Translations under genes and position numbers: made by a program
The notes under the pieces: model-generated
The model's input: the letters and a program-made list of their open reading frames with translations, nothing else
Databases searched by the model: none
What the model was told of the DNA's origin: nothing
In this document: in pieces, positions 34,547-43,713 of the stretch
Layout: each line of letters begins with the position of its first letter
How positions within the stretch are numbered: position 1 is the first letter of the stretch
DNA from: Pectobacterium sp013449375
GTDB taxonomy: Bacteria; Pseudomonadota; Gammaproteobacteria; Enterobacterales; Enterobacteriaceae
Direction: 5' to 3' (one strand)
Assembly: GCF_048593165.1 (NCBI RefSeq)
Contig: NZ_CP184271.1
DNA length: 64,000 nt

Positions 34547-36137
34547 AGAAGTTCGGTTTTGCGTTGGTGGCCCAGCCTATGCCCTGTACCTGTTTGGACA
34601 GGCCGAGTTGGTAGGCAGGAATGTACAGCGGAACAACATACGCCTGATCGATGACTTCACGCTGTATTTCGCTATAGAGCTGTTTACGTTCTGCTTCGCC
34701 CGCACCAATCGCTTTTCTCAGCTTGTCATCCAGTACGCTGATGCGCGTAAAGTTGTTGCCGTTCGGTGGCGCATAGGCTGAATCGAAAACGGTACGCAGA
34801 ATATCCGGCTCCGCACGTACGAAGTAGTTAGAAGCGATATCGTACTCGTTGGCATTGGTGCGCGTGGTGAATTCACCTGCATCAACCGGCGTCAGTTTGA
34901 CTTCGAAGCCCGCCTGCTTCACCTGATATTGTACCGCCTGGAACAGCGCGACATCCGCAGCTTCAACGTTGGTTGAGGCGTATACGAAGCTGACGCTCAG
35001 GCGTTGGCCATCTTTGGTTCGGAAGCCTTCGCCGTCTTTCTGTTTCCAGCCTGCGTTATCCAGCAGTTCGTTGGCTTTTTTCACATCGAAGCCCCAGCGG
35101 GATGCCACGCTCGGATCGTAGTACAGCGTGGCCGGGCCGAGCACGTTATCGGCGGCTTTCAGCGTACCAAAGAACGCAACTTTCACCGCTGCGTTGGTAT
35201 CTACGGCGCTCTGGAACGCCTTACGCACCGCGACATCCTGGAAAGGGCCTTTGGTAGTGTTGAGATAGAGTACGCGGTTAACACCTGGGTTCTCATAGGT
35301 GATCACTTCCAGCTTCGGATTGCGCTTCACCGTCGGGAAATTAGCCGGTGGTACGGCGTCAATGGCCTGAATCTGGCCGCTGCTCAGTGCGCCAAGGCGA
35401 ACCGACGCTTCCGGTAGATATTTGAACACCAGACCATCCAAATAGGCTGGGCCAGTATGCTTGGCGTAACCCGGTCCCCAGTTGTAATCAGGACGTTTCG
35501 TCAGCTTGCTGCCGCTGCCTTTCACAAAGGAGTCAAGAATAAACGGACCGGAACCTACGACTGTGGTACTGGTGTTCGGTGTTTTTTTCAGGTACGTCGG
35601 AGATTGAATGCCCAGATACGGCAGGCTCAGCCCCTGCAACAACGCTGCAAACGGTGAGCTGTAGTGGAGCACAATTGTATAATCATCCGGCGTTGAGATC
35701 TTGTCGATAGGGCCTAATAGCGATTTCGCGTAACTGGAGGTGGTTTTCGGATCGAGAATACGTTCGATGTTGTATTTCACCGCTGCGGCATCCAGTTTGG
35801 TGCCATCGCTGAACGTCACATCCTTACGCAGATGGAAGGTGTATTCGGTGTTGTTGTCGTTAATTTTCCAGCTTTCCGCCAGCCAGGGCGTAAAGCGATT
35901 ATCTTCCGCCTGTCCTACCAGTGAATCCACCACGTTACGTGCAATCAGCGCCGTTACGCCGTAGGCCGTAATGTGTGGGTCGATAATCGGCGTATCGCTG
36001 CCTAATCCAACATTCAGAATACCGCCGGACACCGGTTTTTCTCCGGTTTCCGCCGCGTACGCGCCGGGGTTGAATGCAAACAGTAACGGGAGTAACCCTG
36101 CGGCGAGAGTTGTAACGTGCGGATGATTTTTTTCCAT
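34524..36137 (-). CDS. ABC transporter substrate-binding protein (SBP_bac_5)
   Basis: 537 residues, periplasmic. Signal peptide with a hydrophobic core LAAGLLPLLFAFNPGAYA. The SBP_bac_5 domain (about 60-450) starts DTPIIDPHITAYGVTALIARNVVDSLV and contains TFHLRKDVTFSDGTKLDAAAVKYN, the typical oligopeptide-binding pattern. First gene of the operon. A peptide, nickel chelate or unusual oligosaccharide are all possible substrates; the sequence does not decide. Its position next to the rha genes does not by itself imply rhamnoside transport. Confidence 0.92.
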   Translation of the reverse strand: MEKNHPHVTTLAAGLLPLLFAFNPGAYAAETGEKPVSGGILNVGLGSDTPIIDPHITAYGVTALIARNVVDSLVGQAEDNRFTPWLAESWKINDNNTEYTFHLRKDVTFSDGTKLDAAAVKYNIERILDPKTTSSYAKSLLGPIDKISTPDDYTIVLHYSSPFAALLQGLSLPYLGIQSPTYLKKTPNTSTTVVGSGPFILDSFVKGSGSKLTKRPDYNWGPGYAKHTGPAYLDGLVFKYLPEASVRLGALSSGQIQAIDAVPPANFPTVKRNPKLEVITYENPGVNRVLYLNTTKGPFQDVAVRKAFQSAVDTNAAVKVAFFGTLKAADNVLGPATLYYDPSVASRWGFDVKKANELLDNAGWKQKDGEGFRTKDGQRLSVSFVYASTNVEAADVALFQAVQYQVKQAGFEVKLTPVDAGEFTTRTNANEYDIASNYFVRAEPDILRTVFDSAYAPPNGNNFTRISVLDDKLRKAIGAGEAERKQLYSEIQREVIDQAYVVPLYIPAYQLGLSKQVQGIGWATNAKPNFYDVWIKR

Positions 36138-36877
36138 TCCCTGTGTCCCTTACCAATGACATGAGGCCATACACGGCGGTCTTTTCGCTACTCTAACGGG
36201 GAGGCTTATGCATGTAAAAGAATAAAAATTGATTTTCAATTCCATAAAAATATATATGCGAAAGGTTGTTACGTCCGCTGATGAGTGAGGTTTCTGCTTG
36301 AAACGCAGTGGTGATGTCCGCTTTTATCACGACTATTGATTGACGTATCTGTTGCTACGCCTCCGCGACAGGGGGATTGCCTATGGTTACATGGGCGTGA
36401 GGAATATCAGCGCTCGGATTGGTTCGGTGTTGGTTAATAAATGAGCGAAAATGAAGCGTGCTGGATTTTTCATCCTCTCGAACTGCCGAAAATGAATATC
36501 AGCTTTTTTTGAGGTGAGGAAATATTCTGAATGAGAGGAACGCAGGGCGAGAGGATGAGTGAATGAACTGTAATTCTTTCACAAAAAAATAACCAAGCTA
36601 TTTCTTATTGATAATATTATTGGTGAGTTATTATTCTTTCGCATCATTTGGAATATACATTTCGGACACGTTAGAGAATCTTGTTTTTCAATGATTGAGT
36701 AAAAGTTTCACAAAAAATCAACGCGTGATGTCTTCTTTTTATTTTTTATAAAATTTAAAATCGCGTTCCTAATAACCAAATGACCTAGAGAGATTGTTCG
36801 ATATATCAATTAACCTCTTTATAAGGACATGATGTCTATGTAAGACTATAACCTTTAATGGTTAGATTGGTAAAAAA
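36138..36877. other. Long divergent intergenic region
   Basis: 740 bp between the ABC operon and yagU, strongly AT-rich toward yagU. It must hold both promoters. I see no ORF with a credible start, no RNA gene and no repeat. Its length is unusual for this window and may reflect decay of a former gene. Confidence 0.45.
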
Positions 36878-37492
36878 ATGAACTTCTTTGAACAAACATC
36901 TCCGTCTCGGAGACGCTATGGATTAGCTGCTTTTATTGGTTTGATTGCTGGTATTGTTTCATCTTTTGTTAAGTGGGGCGCTGAAAATCCGCTTCCTCCA
37001 CGTAGCCCTACGGATATGTTTAGTAGTGCTTGCGTACCTGAATCACTGATTAGAGCTGCTGATCACATTGACTGCTCTCGTAATTTTCTTAACCCACCCT
37101 ACATTTTTTTACGCGATTGGCTTGGCGTCGTTGACCCTAATGCAGCGGTTTATACCTTTGCTGGCCACGTATTCAATTGGGTTGGTGTGACGCATATTAT
37201 TTTCTCTATTGTTTTTGCTGTAGGTTACTGCATTGTTGCAGAAGTATTTCCCAAAATAAAATTATGGCAAGGCTTGCTGGCGGGTGCGCTGGCTCAATTA
37301 TTTGTCCATATGATTTCATTCCCATTGATGGGGCTTACGCCATCTCTGTTTGCTCTCCCTTGGTATGAACATGTGTCTGAGATTGTAGGTCACCTCATTT
37401 GGTTCTGGTCCATTGAAATTATTCGTCGTGATTTACGTAATCGTATGACTCACGAACCGGACCCTGAAATTCCGTTGAATGCTGCACGATAG
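36878..37492 (+). CDS. yagU: YagU family inner membrane protein (DUF1440)
   Basis: 204 residues, the E. coli YagU size, with about four membrane helices (RYGLAAFIGLIAGIVSSFVKWG, THIIFSIVFAVGYCIVAEVF, LWQGLLAGALAQLFVHMISFPLMGL, EHVSEIVGHLIWFWSIEIIRR). The YagU family is linked to acid survival in E. coli. The start has AATG close after a weak AT-rich ribosome-binding region. Monocistronic with its own terminator. Confidence 0.9.
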   Translation: MNFFEQTSPSRRRYGLAAFIGLIAGIVSSFVKWGAENPLPPRSPTDMFSSACVPESLIRAADHIDCSRNFLNPPYIFLRDWLGVVDPNAAVYTFAGHVFNWVGVTHIIFSIVFAVGYCIVAEVFPKIKLWQGLLAGALAQLFVHMISFPLMGLTPSLFALPWYEHVSEIVGHLIWFWSIEIIRRDLRNRMTHEPDPEIPLNAAR

Positions 37493-37585
37493 GCTGTGAT
37501 TTTATTTTAGATAATGTGAAATATTGCGATGCTTATTATTTTAGTGTCGCACTATAACTTAACAATAAATATCTCTGTCTACGCT

Positions 37586-37616
37586 AAAACGCCTTGAGAA
37601 GCTCTCAGGGCGTTTT
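37586..37616 (+). terminator. yagU terminator
   Basis: AAAACGCCTTGAGA (from 37586) pairs with TCTCAGGGCGTTTT (to 37616), a long near-perfect stem ending in T-rich sequence; the A-rich 5' arm makes it bidirectional, also serving the toxin-like operon on the other strand. Confidence 0.8.
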
Positions 37617-37719
37617 ATATATCCAAAAGCCATCGGTGATGCTGTGAGGGTAGTAACACAGATATATTGACGATGCAGGGAACCTTTGTATTACACCTTC
37701 GCTATTTTTGCTCTGTCAA

Positions 37720-38697
37720 TCAGGCAAGTATCAGCGCCTCATTTGCAGCAATGGTTTGTTGTATCTGGGGGGTGTTCAGCAGGCTATCTAATCGTGCCAG
37801 TGCGGTCCTTAATGGCACAAGCTCCACTCCGGATGCATCGATATCAACAATTCGGGGTTGGTCATCGTTCAAATCGTCAATAATATCCAGAATCCAGGTT
37901 ATATTCTCACTGACGTTTTCACAAATAACTTTCAATTTTCCATAGAAGCCAGAAATTTGAGTGATTGAGGCCAGTTTCGTACGCGTGTTCTTTTCCTCCT
38001 GGTGCAACTCTTCTACTTGTTTTTCCAGTGCGGTTACATTTCCCTCGTAGTGCTTTTGTTGGTCACGTAGTGTGACTTGCAGGTTTCTGGCAACTTTCAG
38101 TTTGTTTTCGTCTTCTTTCAACGCATTTTGATAGTTGTTTATTTCATCGCGCAGAATACTGATGCGGGCGGCATCCTGATCGACCAGCGACTTGATACCC
38201 AAAATGGCACGGTCAAGACCGAGACAAAAGATCGACAAGATAATGCGACCTGCTGAACTATCATTGAGATCATCAAGCTGTCGTTGATGTTCGTTCCGTT
38301 CTCGTTCCGAGTTACTCAGGTTATGTGACAGCGCCTCTAAATGCTGTTGGAGTTCTTGCATATTCACATCCCCTTTTTTTATCTCAATCTCCAGATCCGA
38401 AATCTGTGTTTGAATTTTCATCATCTCTGCATTTAATTTACCGCTCTGAAGAATGATCGCTGCAACGGCTTCCGTTACCTTTCTTTGCTCTGTTTTGTAA
38501 AGCTGTTCCCCTTGTATTGTCTGGGTGTGTAGATACGTCACGTCATCGGTCATTCTGGTGACAACAGCGATAGCCTCCTCCTTGCGCTGATGATCCAGAT
38601 AAGTAGCAGCTTCAGTTAACCCTGCGACAACCGTTTTGAGTGCTTCTGATGTTGGTTGCAACTCGTTTTTCTCATAGAACTGTATTTGATTACCCAT
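37720..38697 (-). CDS. Coiled-coil protein with central hydrophobic segment (second gene of pair)
   Basis: 325 residues, not recognised by name. It is almost wholly helical: long coiled coils (about 15-148 and 173-260; KIQTQISDLEIEIKKG, ISILRDEINNYQNALKEDENKL) flank one hydrophobic stretch at 150-172 (GRIILSIFCLGLDRAILGIKSLV). The C-terminal helices contain ITQISGFYGKLKVICENVSENITWILDIIDDL. No signal peptide. This layout is that of alpha-helical pore-forming toxin subunits (ClyA/XaxB/YaxB/Hbl-like). Encoded 15 bp after the 594-residue gene with a clear GGAG site. Function is inferred from architecture only; a structural coiled-coil protein is the alternative. Confidence 0.6.
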   Translation of the reverse strand: MGNQIQFYEKNELQPTSEALKTVVAGLTEAATYLDHQRKEEAIAVVTRMTDDVTYLHTQTIQGEQLYKTEQRKVTEAVAAIILQSGKLNAEMMKIQTQISDLEIEIKKGDVNMQELQQHLEALSHNLSNSERERNEHQRQLDDLNDSSAGRIILSIFCLGLDRAILGIKSLVDQDAARISILRDEINNYQNALKEDENKLKVARNLQVTLRDQQKHYEGNVTALEKQVEELHQEEKNTRTKLASITQISGFYGKLKVICENVSENITWILDIIDDLNDDQPRIVDIDASGVELVPLRTALARLDSLLNTPQIQQTIAANEALILA

Positions 38698-38712
38698 CTC
38701 TATGACTCCTTG

Positions 38713-40497
38713 TTATTGCGCAATGAGGATGGCACGTTGCTGTTCCAGCTCGATGCTTTGGTTACGGGACGCAAGCAGGTTGTTTTGCACAATGAGGGCA
38801 AGATTTTTGGCTAGCTCTGGTGCTTTGCGTATGGCTTCTTGGATTGTCGGGGATTCACTCAAATATTGGACGGCTTTTTTCTGCGCATCGGCGGCGGCCA
38901 GAAGGTAATCTCCTGACAAGCCATTTACCGCCACCCATTGGCATAGATAGAGGAAGAACGATCGCATAAAATGCGGATCCTGATATTCTTCCAGACGGGT
39001 TTCGAGATCCATTTCCTTGAGATCTTCCAGATCGCGCTGAAATCCGCTGCTGGTCATCCGGTCGCAATATTGTGACATTTGGTCCCAGAACAGGCTGGCA
39101 TTGGTCAGCGTGCCGATAACTTTGCCCAAAGCATCTATCGCGCTGTGCAGAGAATTCACTGAGAGTGTGGAATTACCTTGTTCGACTTTGAGGTTCTTCA
39201 GGCTTTCTGCATATTCAGCTAGGGCAACCAGTGAGGCTCGTTTTTCTTTCTGTAGTTCAAGCTGTTTGTTGAGTAGATTGATTCTTTCTTCACGGACTGA
39301 GTTTTCAGTTGATGCTGCCGTTTCAGCCATCTTGCTGGTTGATGCTGCAAGATTGGTCAATGCCGTTCCCGCCGCCGCATAGGCTTTACTGCTGTCTTTC
39401 GCCTCCTTCTCCAGCGATTTGGCGGTTTTGGTCAGCTCAGGCAGTTTTGCTGCTGCAACGCTATGCTCCGTTTCTTTGTCGCTGCGTTTTACCCGCAGCG
39501 CAGCAATGTCTTCCGGCTTGGCGGCGCTGTCTTTTTCCAGATTGGTCAGCGCGGTGTTTAGCACATCAAGTTCGTCTTTCAGGCTATTCACAATACTCTG
39601 CTGAGCCGACAGTTGATCGGCAGCCTCAGTATATTTTTTCTGAGCCTTATCGAATTCTTGTTTTGCACTGTCCATACTAGACTGCGCGGCTTTGATTTGT
39701 GCATTATCGTCAATGGATGAGCCAGCCTTGCTCATTATTGCCGCTACCGGATTTTTGGCGGCAGAATAGACTCCCAGCCCCGCGCCGATTGCGTTGGTAA
39801 CAGCGCTGACGATGCCCAACACCAGGGCTTTGGTTGATTCTTCCGCCTCTCGATTTTTGGCGTCTTCATACAACGCCTGAGTGGTAGCAATATCTTCTAA
39901 TAATGCTTGCTGATTGGCTTCTTGCGCTTTCTGTTTGGCGATTGTTTCTCGTTCGGCTTTCTGTGCGGCGAGCAGTCGATCATTTTCACTGGCTTCTTCC
40001 AAAATGGTGTTTGATTTGGCTTTGGTGGAATCAACCTGTAATGCTTTGAACTGTTCGGCCAACAATATGGCTTTTACTGACATCGCACTTGAAGATTCCT
40101 TACAGTGCGCCAGTTTTTTGAACGCCAGCTTTTCCTGTCCTTTCGTCAACCAACGATAACATTGTTGCAGTAATTCAATAATATTCTGCGTTTCGCTCTG
40201 GAACGTTGTCATGGTGGTAATGCATTCATTACATAACATCGCCAGTCGGCTTTGCAGTCTGGCGATTTCTGCTTGCAACGAACCGCCTTTTGCACCTGCA
40301 ACACCATGATAAGCGACATAAAACAGTTCGACGGAAAGGTCCAGATTCTGGGTAATGTCGTTAAGGCTTAATTGCCCGAGTACTGATTTTTTCTCTCGTT
40401 GAACAAGGGGGTCATTAAAAGGAGGGACTTTGGCAAGGTCATACTGTTTTTCTTCGATAACAACGATGTATCCGGTGTCGTTTCCTGAGTTACTCAT
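38713..40497 (-). CDS. Large coiled-coil protein with glycine-rich hydrophobic hairpin (first gene of pair)
   Basis: 594 residues, not recognised by name. An N-terminal helical region (about 1-140) precedes coiled coils (about 145-220 and 265-430), interrupted by a hydrophobic, glycine/alanine-rich stretch at 222-256 (LVLGIVSAVTNAIGAGLGVY..NPVAAIM), like the head hairpin of Hbl/Nhe or YaxA-type toxins. The C-terminal part (470-594) is helical with aromatic residues (SFFLYLCQWVAVNGLSGDYLL). No signal peptide. The ATG at 40497 follows AAGGAGAAAAAAG. With the next gene it forms a probable two-component system. Longer than YaxA/XaxA (about 400 residues), so a new branch if related. Confidence 0.6.
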   Translation of the reverse strand: MSNSGNDTGYIVVIEEKQYDLAKVPPFNDPLVQREKKSVLGQLSLNDITQNLDLSVELFYVAYHGVAGAKGGSLQAEIARLQSRLAMLCNECITTMTTFQSETQNIIELLQQCYRWLTKGQEKLAFKKLAHCKESSSAMSVKAILLAEQFKALQVDSTKAKSNTILEEASENDRLLAAQKAERETIAKQKAQEANQQALLEDIATTQALYEDAKNREAEESTKALVLGIVSAVTNAIGAGLGVYSAAKNPVAAIMSKAGSSIDDNAQIKAAQSSMDSAKQEFDKAQKKYTEAADQLSAQQSIVNSLKDELDVLNTALTNLEKDSAAKPEDIAALRVKRSDKETEHSVAAAKLPELTKTAKSLEKEAKDSSKAYAAAGTALTNLAASTSKMAETAASTENSVREERINLLNKQLELQKEKRASLVALAEYAESLKNLKVEQGNSTLSVNSLHSAIDALGKVIGTLTNASLFWDQMSQYCDRMTSSGFQRDLEDLKEMDLETRLEEYQDPHFMRSFFLYLCQWVAVNGLSGDYLLAAADAQKKAVQYLSESPTIQEAIRKAPELAKNLALIVQNNLLASRNQSIELEQQRAILIAQ

Positions 40498-40879
40498 ATC
40501 TTTTTTCTCCTTGTTATCATGAAGGAAATGAAGTGCTGTGCTGTAGACATAGAGAGAACATGACTATTTAAATCTGTTCCCCAGAGTCTATTTACGATTC
40601 GCTGGTAGCTTCTGCTCAGAAAGGGCAGCCAAACGACCGTCGACAGCGATAATAAAAGGGTGTGTCGCTATGCACTATTGCCTCAATGGCATAGGCCATC
40701 GCGGTTGTGGCGTCTGGATTTCCCGCAATGTCACTCTTTTACTTGTTACTGGTGCAACATAAATGCGCGTGGATAGACGGTTCCTTTCGTCAATGGGGCA
40801 TTCTGTTCAAGAATTGATTAACACCACCGCAGGACTTTTCGCTATGATTTGCCTCTTTTCCACCTGCATATAGTGAGCT
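40498..40879. other. Divergent intergenic region
   Basis: 380 bp between the coiled-coil operon and yqhA, containing promoters for both directions. I see no hrp-box-like element (GGAACC...CCACNNA) upstream of the toxin-like pair and no RNA gene. Confidence 0.45.
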
Positions 40880-41386
40880 ATGGAACGTTTTATTGAGAAT
40901 CTGATGTACTCATCGCGCTGGCTGCTTGCCCCGGTTTATCTTGGGCTGTCGCTGGGTTTACTCGCGCTGGCGATCAAGTTTTTCCAAGAGGTGGCCCACG
41001 TCCTGCCGAATATCCTGGATATCGCTGAAGCAGATTTGGTGTTAGTGCTATTGTCACTGATCGATATGACGCTGGTCGGCGGATTGCTGGTGATGGTGAT
41101 GCTGTCCGGTTACGAGAATTTTGTCTCAGCGCTGGATATCTCCCAAGGCAGAGAAAAGCTGAACTGGCTCGGTAAGATGGACTCCGGCTCGCTGAAAAAC
41201 AAAGTCGCTGCCTCGATTGTCGCTATCTCGTCTATCCATCTGCTGCGTGTGTTTATGGATGCCCGCAATATCCCAGATAACAAATTGATGTGGTATGTGA
41301 TTATCCATCTGACGTTTGTGCTGTCTGCACTTGTCATGGGGTATCTGGATCGCATGTCGCGTTACGAGAAAAGCAAAACGGCATAA
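40880..41386 (+). CDS. yqhA: YqhA family membrane protein (UPF0114)
   Basis: 168 residues with three to four membrane helices: RWLLAPVYLGLSLGLLALAIKFF, VLVLLSLIDMTLVGGLLVMVML, and YVIIHLTFVLSALVMGYLDRM. The ENFVSALDISQGREKLNWLGKMDSGSLKNKVAASIVAISSIHLL segment is the family hallmark. No confirmed function. The start is an ATG after a TGAGCT-rich leader. Monocistronic. Confidence 0.92.
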   Translation: MERFIENLMYSSRWLLAPVYLGLSLGLLALAIKFFQEVAHVLPNILDIAEADLVLVLLSLIDMTLVGGLLVMVMLSGYENFVSALDISQGREKLNWLGKMDSGSLKNKVAASIVAISSIHLLRVFMDARNIPDNKLMWYVIIHLTFVLSALVMGYLDRMSRYEKSKTA

Positions 41387-41480
41387 TAAACGCCGCACGG
41401 TTTGCGTAGCCAGAAGAAAAAACCGATCCTATTGTTAATGAAGTGATTTTATCAACACGCTTTGTTTAACGGAGGATACG

Positions 41481-42518
41481 ATGCCGCAAACCGATCAAAT
41501 TAACCGCCGTGTGGTTCTGGCTCAGCGCCCGCACGGCGAGCCGAAACAAGATACTTTTCGTCTGGAACAGCAGGCCATTCCGCAGGTCGATACGGGGCAT
41601 ATCCTGCTGCGTACGGTGTTCCTTTCCCTTGACCCTTATATGCGTGGCCGCATGAGCGACGCCCCTTCTTATGCCAAACCCGTCGAACTGAATGACGTGA
41701 TGGTCGGTGGGACAATCAGCCGCGTGGTGGAATCAAAGCACCCGGATTATCAGACCGGTGACTGGGTGCTGTCCTTCAGCGGCTGGCAGGATTATGCGAT
41801 TTCCGACGGCAAAGGATTAACGAATCTGGGTCAGTCGCCCACCAATCCTTCCTACGCGCTGGGCGTGTTGGGTATGCCAGGCTTCACCGCGTATATGGGG
41901 CTGACGGATATCGGCCAGCCTAAAGCGGGGGATACGCTGGTGGTGGCTGCTGCGACCGGCCCGGTCGGGGCGACGGTCGGTCAGATTGGGAAACTGAAAG
42001 GCTGCCGCGTGGTTGGCGTAGCTGGCGGGGCGGAGAAATGTCGCTACGCGGTTGACGTTCTGGGATTCGATGTTTGCCTCGATCACCGTGCGGATGATTT
42101 TGCAGAACAGCTGAAACAAGCCTGCCCGAAGGGAATCGATATCTATTTTGAAAACGTCGGTGGGAAAGTTTTTGATGCCGTGCTGCCGTTGCTGAATACC
42201 TCCGCGCGTATTCCCGTGTGTGGGTTAGTCTCCGGCTACAATGCAACAGGGCTGCCAGATGGGCCAGACCGCTTACCGCTGCTGATGGGGACTATCCTGA
42301 AGAAACGTATTCGGATGCAGGGATTCATTATCTTTGATGATTACGGGCACCGCTTCGATGAGTTCTGGAAGAATGTGGCGCCGTGGGTGGCCGAAGGTAA
42401 GATTAAATACCGAGAAGAGATTGTCGACGGGTTGGAAAACGCCCCCGAAGCCTTTATCGGCCTGCTACACGGTCGCAATTTTGGCAAATTAGTGGTTAGA
42501 GTTGGGCCGGATGCGTAA
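41481..42518 (+). CDS. curA: NADPH-dependent curcumin reductase-type oxidoreductase CurA
   Basis: 345 residues, medium-chain reductase/leukotriene B4 dehydrogenase type. The NADPH-binding AAATGPVGATVGQIGKLKG (about 155-173), the GVAGGAEKC segment and the YFENVGGKVFDAVLPLLN motif are conserved as in E. coli CurA (YncB). It reduces conjugated double bonds of enones, curcumin being the assayed substrate in E. coli; the physiological substrate here is unknown. ATG 41481 follows GGAGGAT. Confidence 0.94.
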   Translation: MPQTDQINRRVVLAQRPHGEPKQDTFRLEQQAIPQVDTGHILLRTVFLSLDPYMRGRMSDAPSYAKPVELNDVMVGGTISRVVESKHPDYQTGDWVLSFSGWQDYAISDGKGLTNLGQSPTNPSYALGVLGMPGFTAYMGLTDIGQPKAGDTLVVAAATGPVGATVGQIGKLKGCRVVGVAGGAEKCRYAVDVLGFDVCLDHRADDFAEQLKQACPKGIDIYFENVGGKVFDAVLPLLNTSARIPVCGLVSGYNATGLPDGPDRLPLLMGTILKKRIRMQGFIIFDDYGHRFDEFWKNVAPWVAEGKIKYREEIVDGLENAPEAFIGLLHGRNFGKLVVRVGPDA

Positions 42519-42526
42519 TACTCCGG

Positions 42527-42551
42527 ACTCGCCGCTGTGGCGGCGAGTTTT
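42527..42551 (+). terminator. curA terminator
   Basis: ACTCGCCGC (42527-42535) pairs with GCGGCGAGT (42540-42548) followed by TTT, nine bases after the curA stop; also faces the immunity-like gene on the other strand. Confidence 0.75.
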
Positions 42552-42568
42552 GCACTCGACAGAATGTG

Positions 42569-42871
42569 TTACCAGTACGGGCAGATAGTCACGCGCGTAT
42601 AGAAACTGACTGAGTAATACATGAGAATAACAAGGTAGGTAATTATTCTTGGTGGTGTCCGTTTGACTAAAAGAAAAGGAATAGACAAAGGAATGATAAT
42701 AAAATTTGAAAAACTATCAGCATAGCTTCTCGGGTTTTCACAAAAGCTTTTAAGTGAGCTGTCGCCAAATAACCATTCATATTCTATTGATGAAAAAGCA
42801 TGAATTAAAAAAAGGCATAGGACAGAATAAGCATAAAAATAGATATTATATATGTGATTTTTACTAATCAT
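42569..42871 (-). CDS. Small membrane protein, paralogue of 43362-43685 (candidate immunity)
   Basis: 100 residues with three hydrophobic helices: IYFYAYSVLCLFLIHAF, FIIIPLSIPFLLVK and IITYLVILMYYSVSFYT. It is clearly paralogous to the 107-residue product of 43362-43685: both read FYAYS.LCLF.I.AFS..EYEW, then IIxPLSIPF, then RIITYL.ILMY and a YTR..IC end. It is the last gene of the Hcp-effector cluster. Candidate immunity or immunity-accessory protein at the inner membrane; no function can be read from sequence. Confidence 0.6.
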   Translation of the reverse strand: MISKNHIYNIYFYAYSVLCLFLIHAFSSIEYEWLFGDSSLKSFCENPRSYADSFSNFIIIPLSIPFLLVKRTPPRIITYLVILMYYSVSFYTRVTICPYW

Positions 42872-42914
42872 GCTTTCAAATTCCTTTTTTAATTTTTATG
42901 AAGAATGAATGTTA

Positions 42915-43355
42915 CTATTTAATAAATGAGATATCAATTGTTCTATTTTTATCATCTTGTATTATATTAACCTCATCATGTCCTTTTATCCATACTTCAC
43001 TTATATTTCCATAAATCCACGGAATGATTTTTGTTTTTTTAAACCCAAGCGTCTCTATGTATTTTATCAATTCAGCTTTACGCTCAGGCATTGGGTTATA
43101 AAAAACTACGCCATTGGTTAATCGCCGCGTGCCATCTGGTGAGTAATAGTAAAATTCGTAGTTGTCAGAAATAACAGGTATGTCTTTTACTTCATCTAGG
43201 GTTAAAGTATAATGTGTAAAGTGATCATCTTTTTTGTAGTGGTAACTTTCTTCGTAGAATAATCCTGCGAAAATAATAAATATGCCAATTGAGATAAATA
43301 GTAAAAATATTGCTTTTATGAAGTCACTATATTTGAATGTTAGCATGTCATCCAC
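42915..43355 (-). CDS. Membrane-anchored protein, paralogue of 45486-45914 (candidate immunity)
   Basis: 146 residues (start at 43355 or 43346). One N-terminal membrane anchor (IKAIFLLFISIGIFIIFAGLFY) and a soluble domain that would face the periplasm: HFTHYTLTLDEVKDIPVISDNYEFYYYSPDGTRRL, ending in YIETLGFKKTKIIPWIYGN. The same pattern (F..YTLT...I.D.P..S.NY.F.Y) occurs in the gene at 45486-45914. A membrane-tethered periplasmic domain is what one would expect of an immunity protein against a cell-wall effector, and it lies downstream of one. Confidence 0.6.
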   Translation of the reverse strand: MDDMLTFKYSDFIKAIFLLFISIGIFIIFAGLFYEESYHYKKDDHFTHYTLTLDEVKDIPVISDNYEFYYYSPDGTRRLTNGVVFYNPMPERKAELIKYIETLGFKKTKIIPWIYGNISEVWIKGHDEVNIIQDDKNRTIDISFIK

Positions 43356-43361
43356 TCTTTC

Positions 43362-43685
43362 TTAATGAGCGATGGAACAGATACTAATCCGCGTATAGAA
43401 ACGGTATGAGTGGTACATAAGTATCGCAAGATAGGTGATTATTCTTAGTATGTTTCGTTCAATCAGAAGGCGATTAGCCAGAAAAAAGGGTATGGATAAA
43501 GGAACAATGATAAAACTGAAAGAACCATCAGCATCGCCTTCTGGAACTTCACAGAAATCTGCAACTGAGTCGCCATCTATCATCCATTCATATTCAGTGG
43601 TAGAAAAAGCATTGATCCAAAAAAGGCATAACGCAGAATAGGCATAAAAAGATAAATGATAAAAAAATTCTTTTGTGCGCAACAT
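43362..43685 (-). CDS. Small membrane protein directly after the effector (candidate immunity)
   Basis: 107 residues from the ATG at 43685, which follows CAGGAGC; the open frame further upstream overlaps the effector end. Three hydrophobic helices (FYHLSFYAYSALCLFWINAF, FIIVPLSIPFFLA, ILRIITYLAILMYHSYRF) with an acidic EYEWMIDGDSVADFCEVPEGDADG loop. First gene after the effector-like gene, the classical immunity position. Paralogue of the product of 42569-42871. Confidence 0.6.
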   Translation of the reverse strand: MLRTKEFFYHLSFYAYSALCLFWINAFSTTEYEWMIDGDSVADFCEVPEGDADGSFSFIIVPLSIPFFLANRLLIERNILRIITYLAILMYHSYRFYTRISICSIAH

Positions 43686-43713
43686 TGATATTGCTCCTGG
43701 TTGCATGTTTATC

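Noticed and set aside
37720..40497. SMC/RecN-like or phage tape-measure proteins
   Set aside because: No Walker motifs, no phage neighbours, and the single central hydrophobic segment fits pore-forming toxins better.
40498..40879. hrp box for a type III effector operon
   Set aside because: No GGAACC-N15/16-CCACNNA pair is present upstream of the coiled-coil operon.
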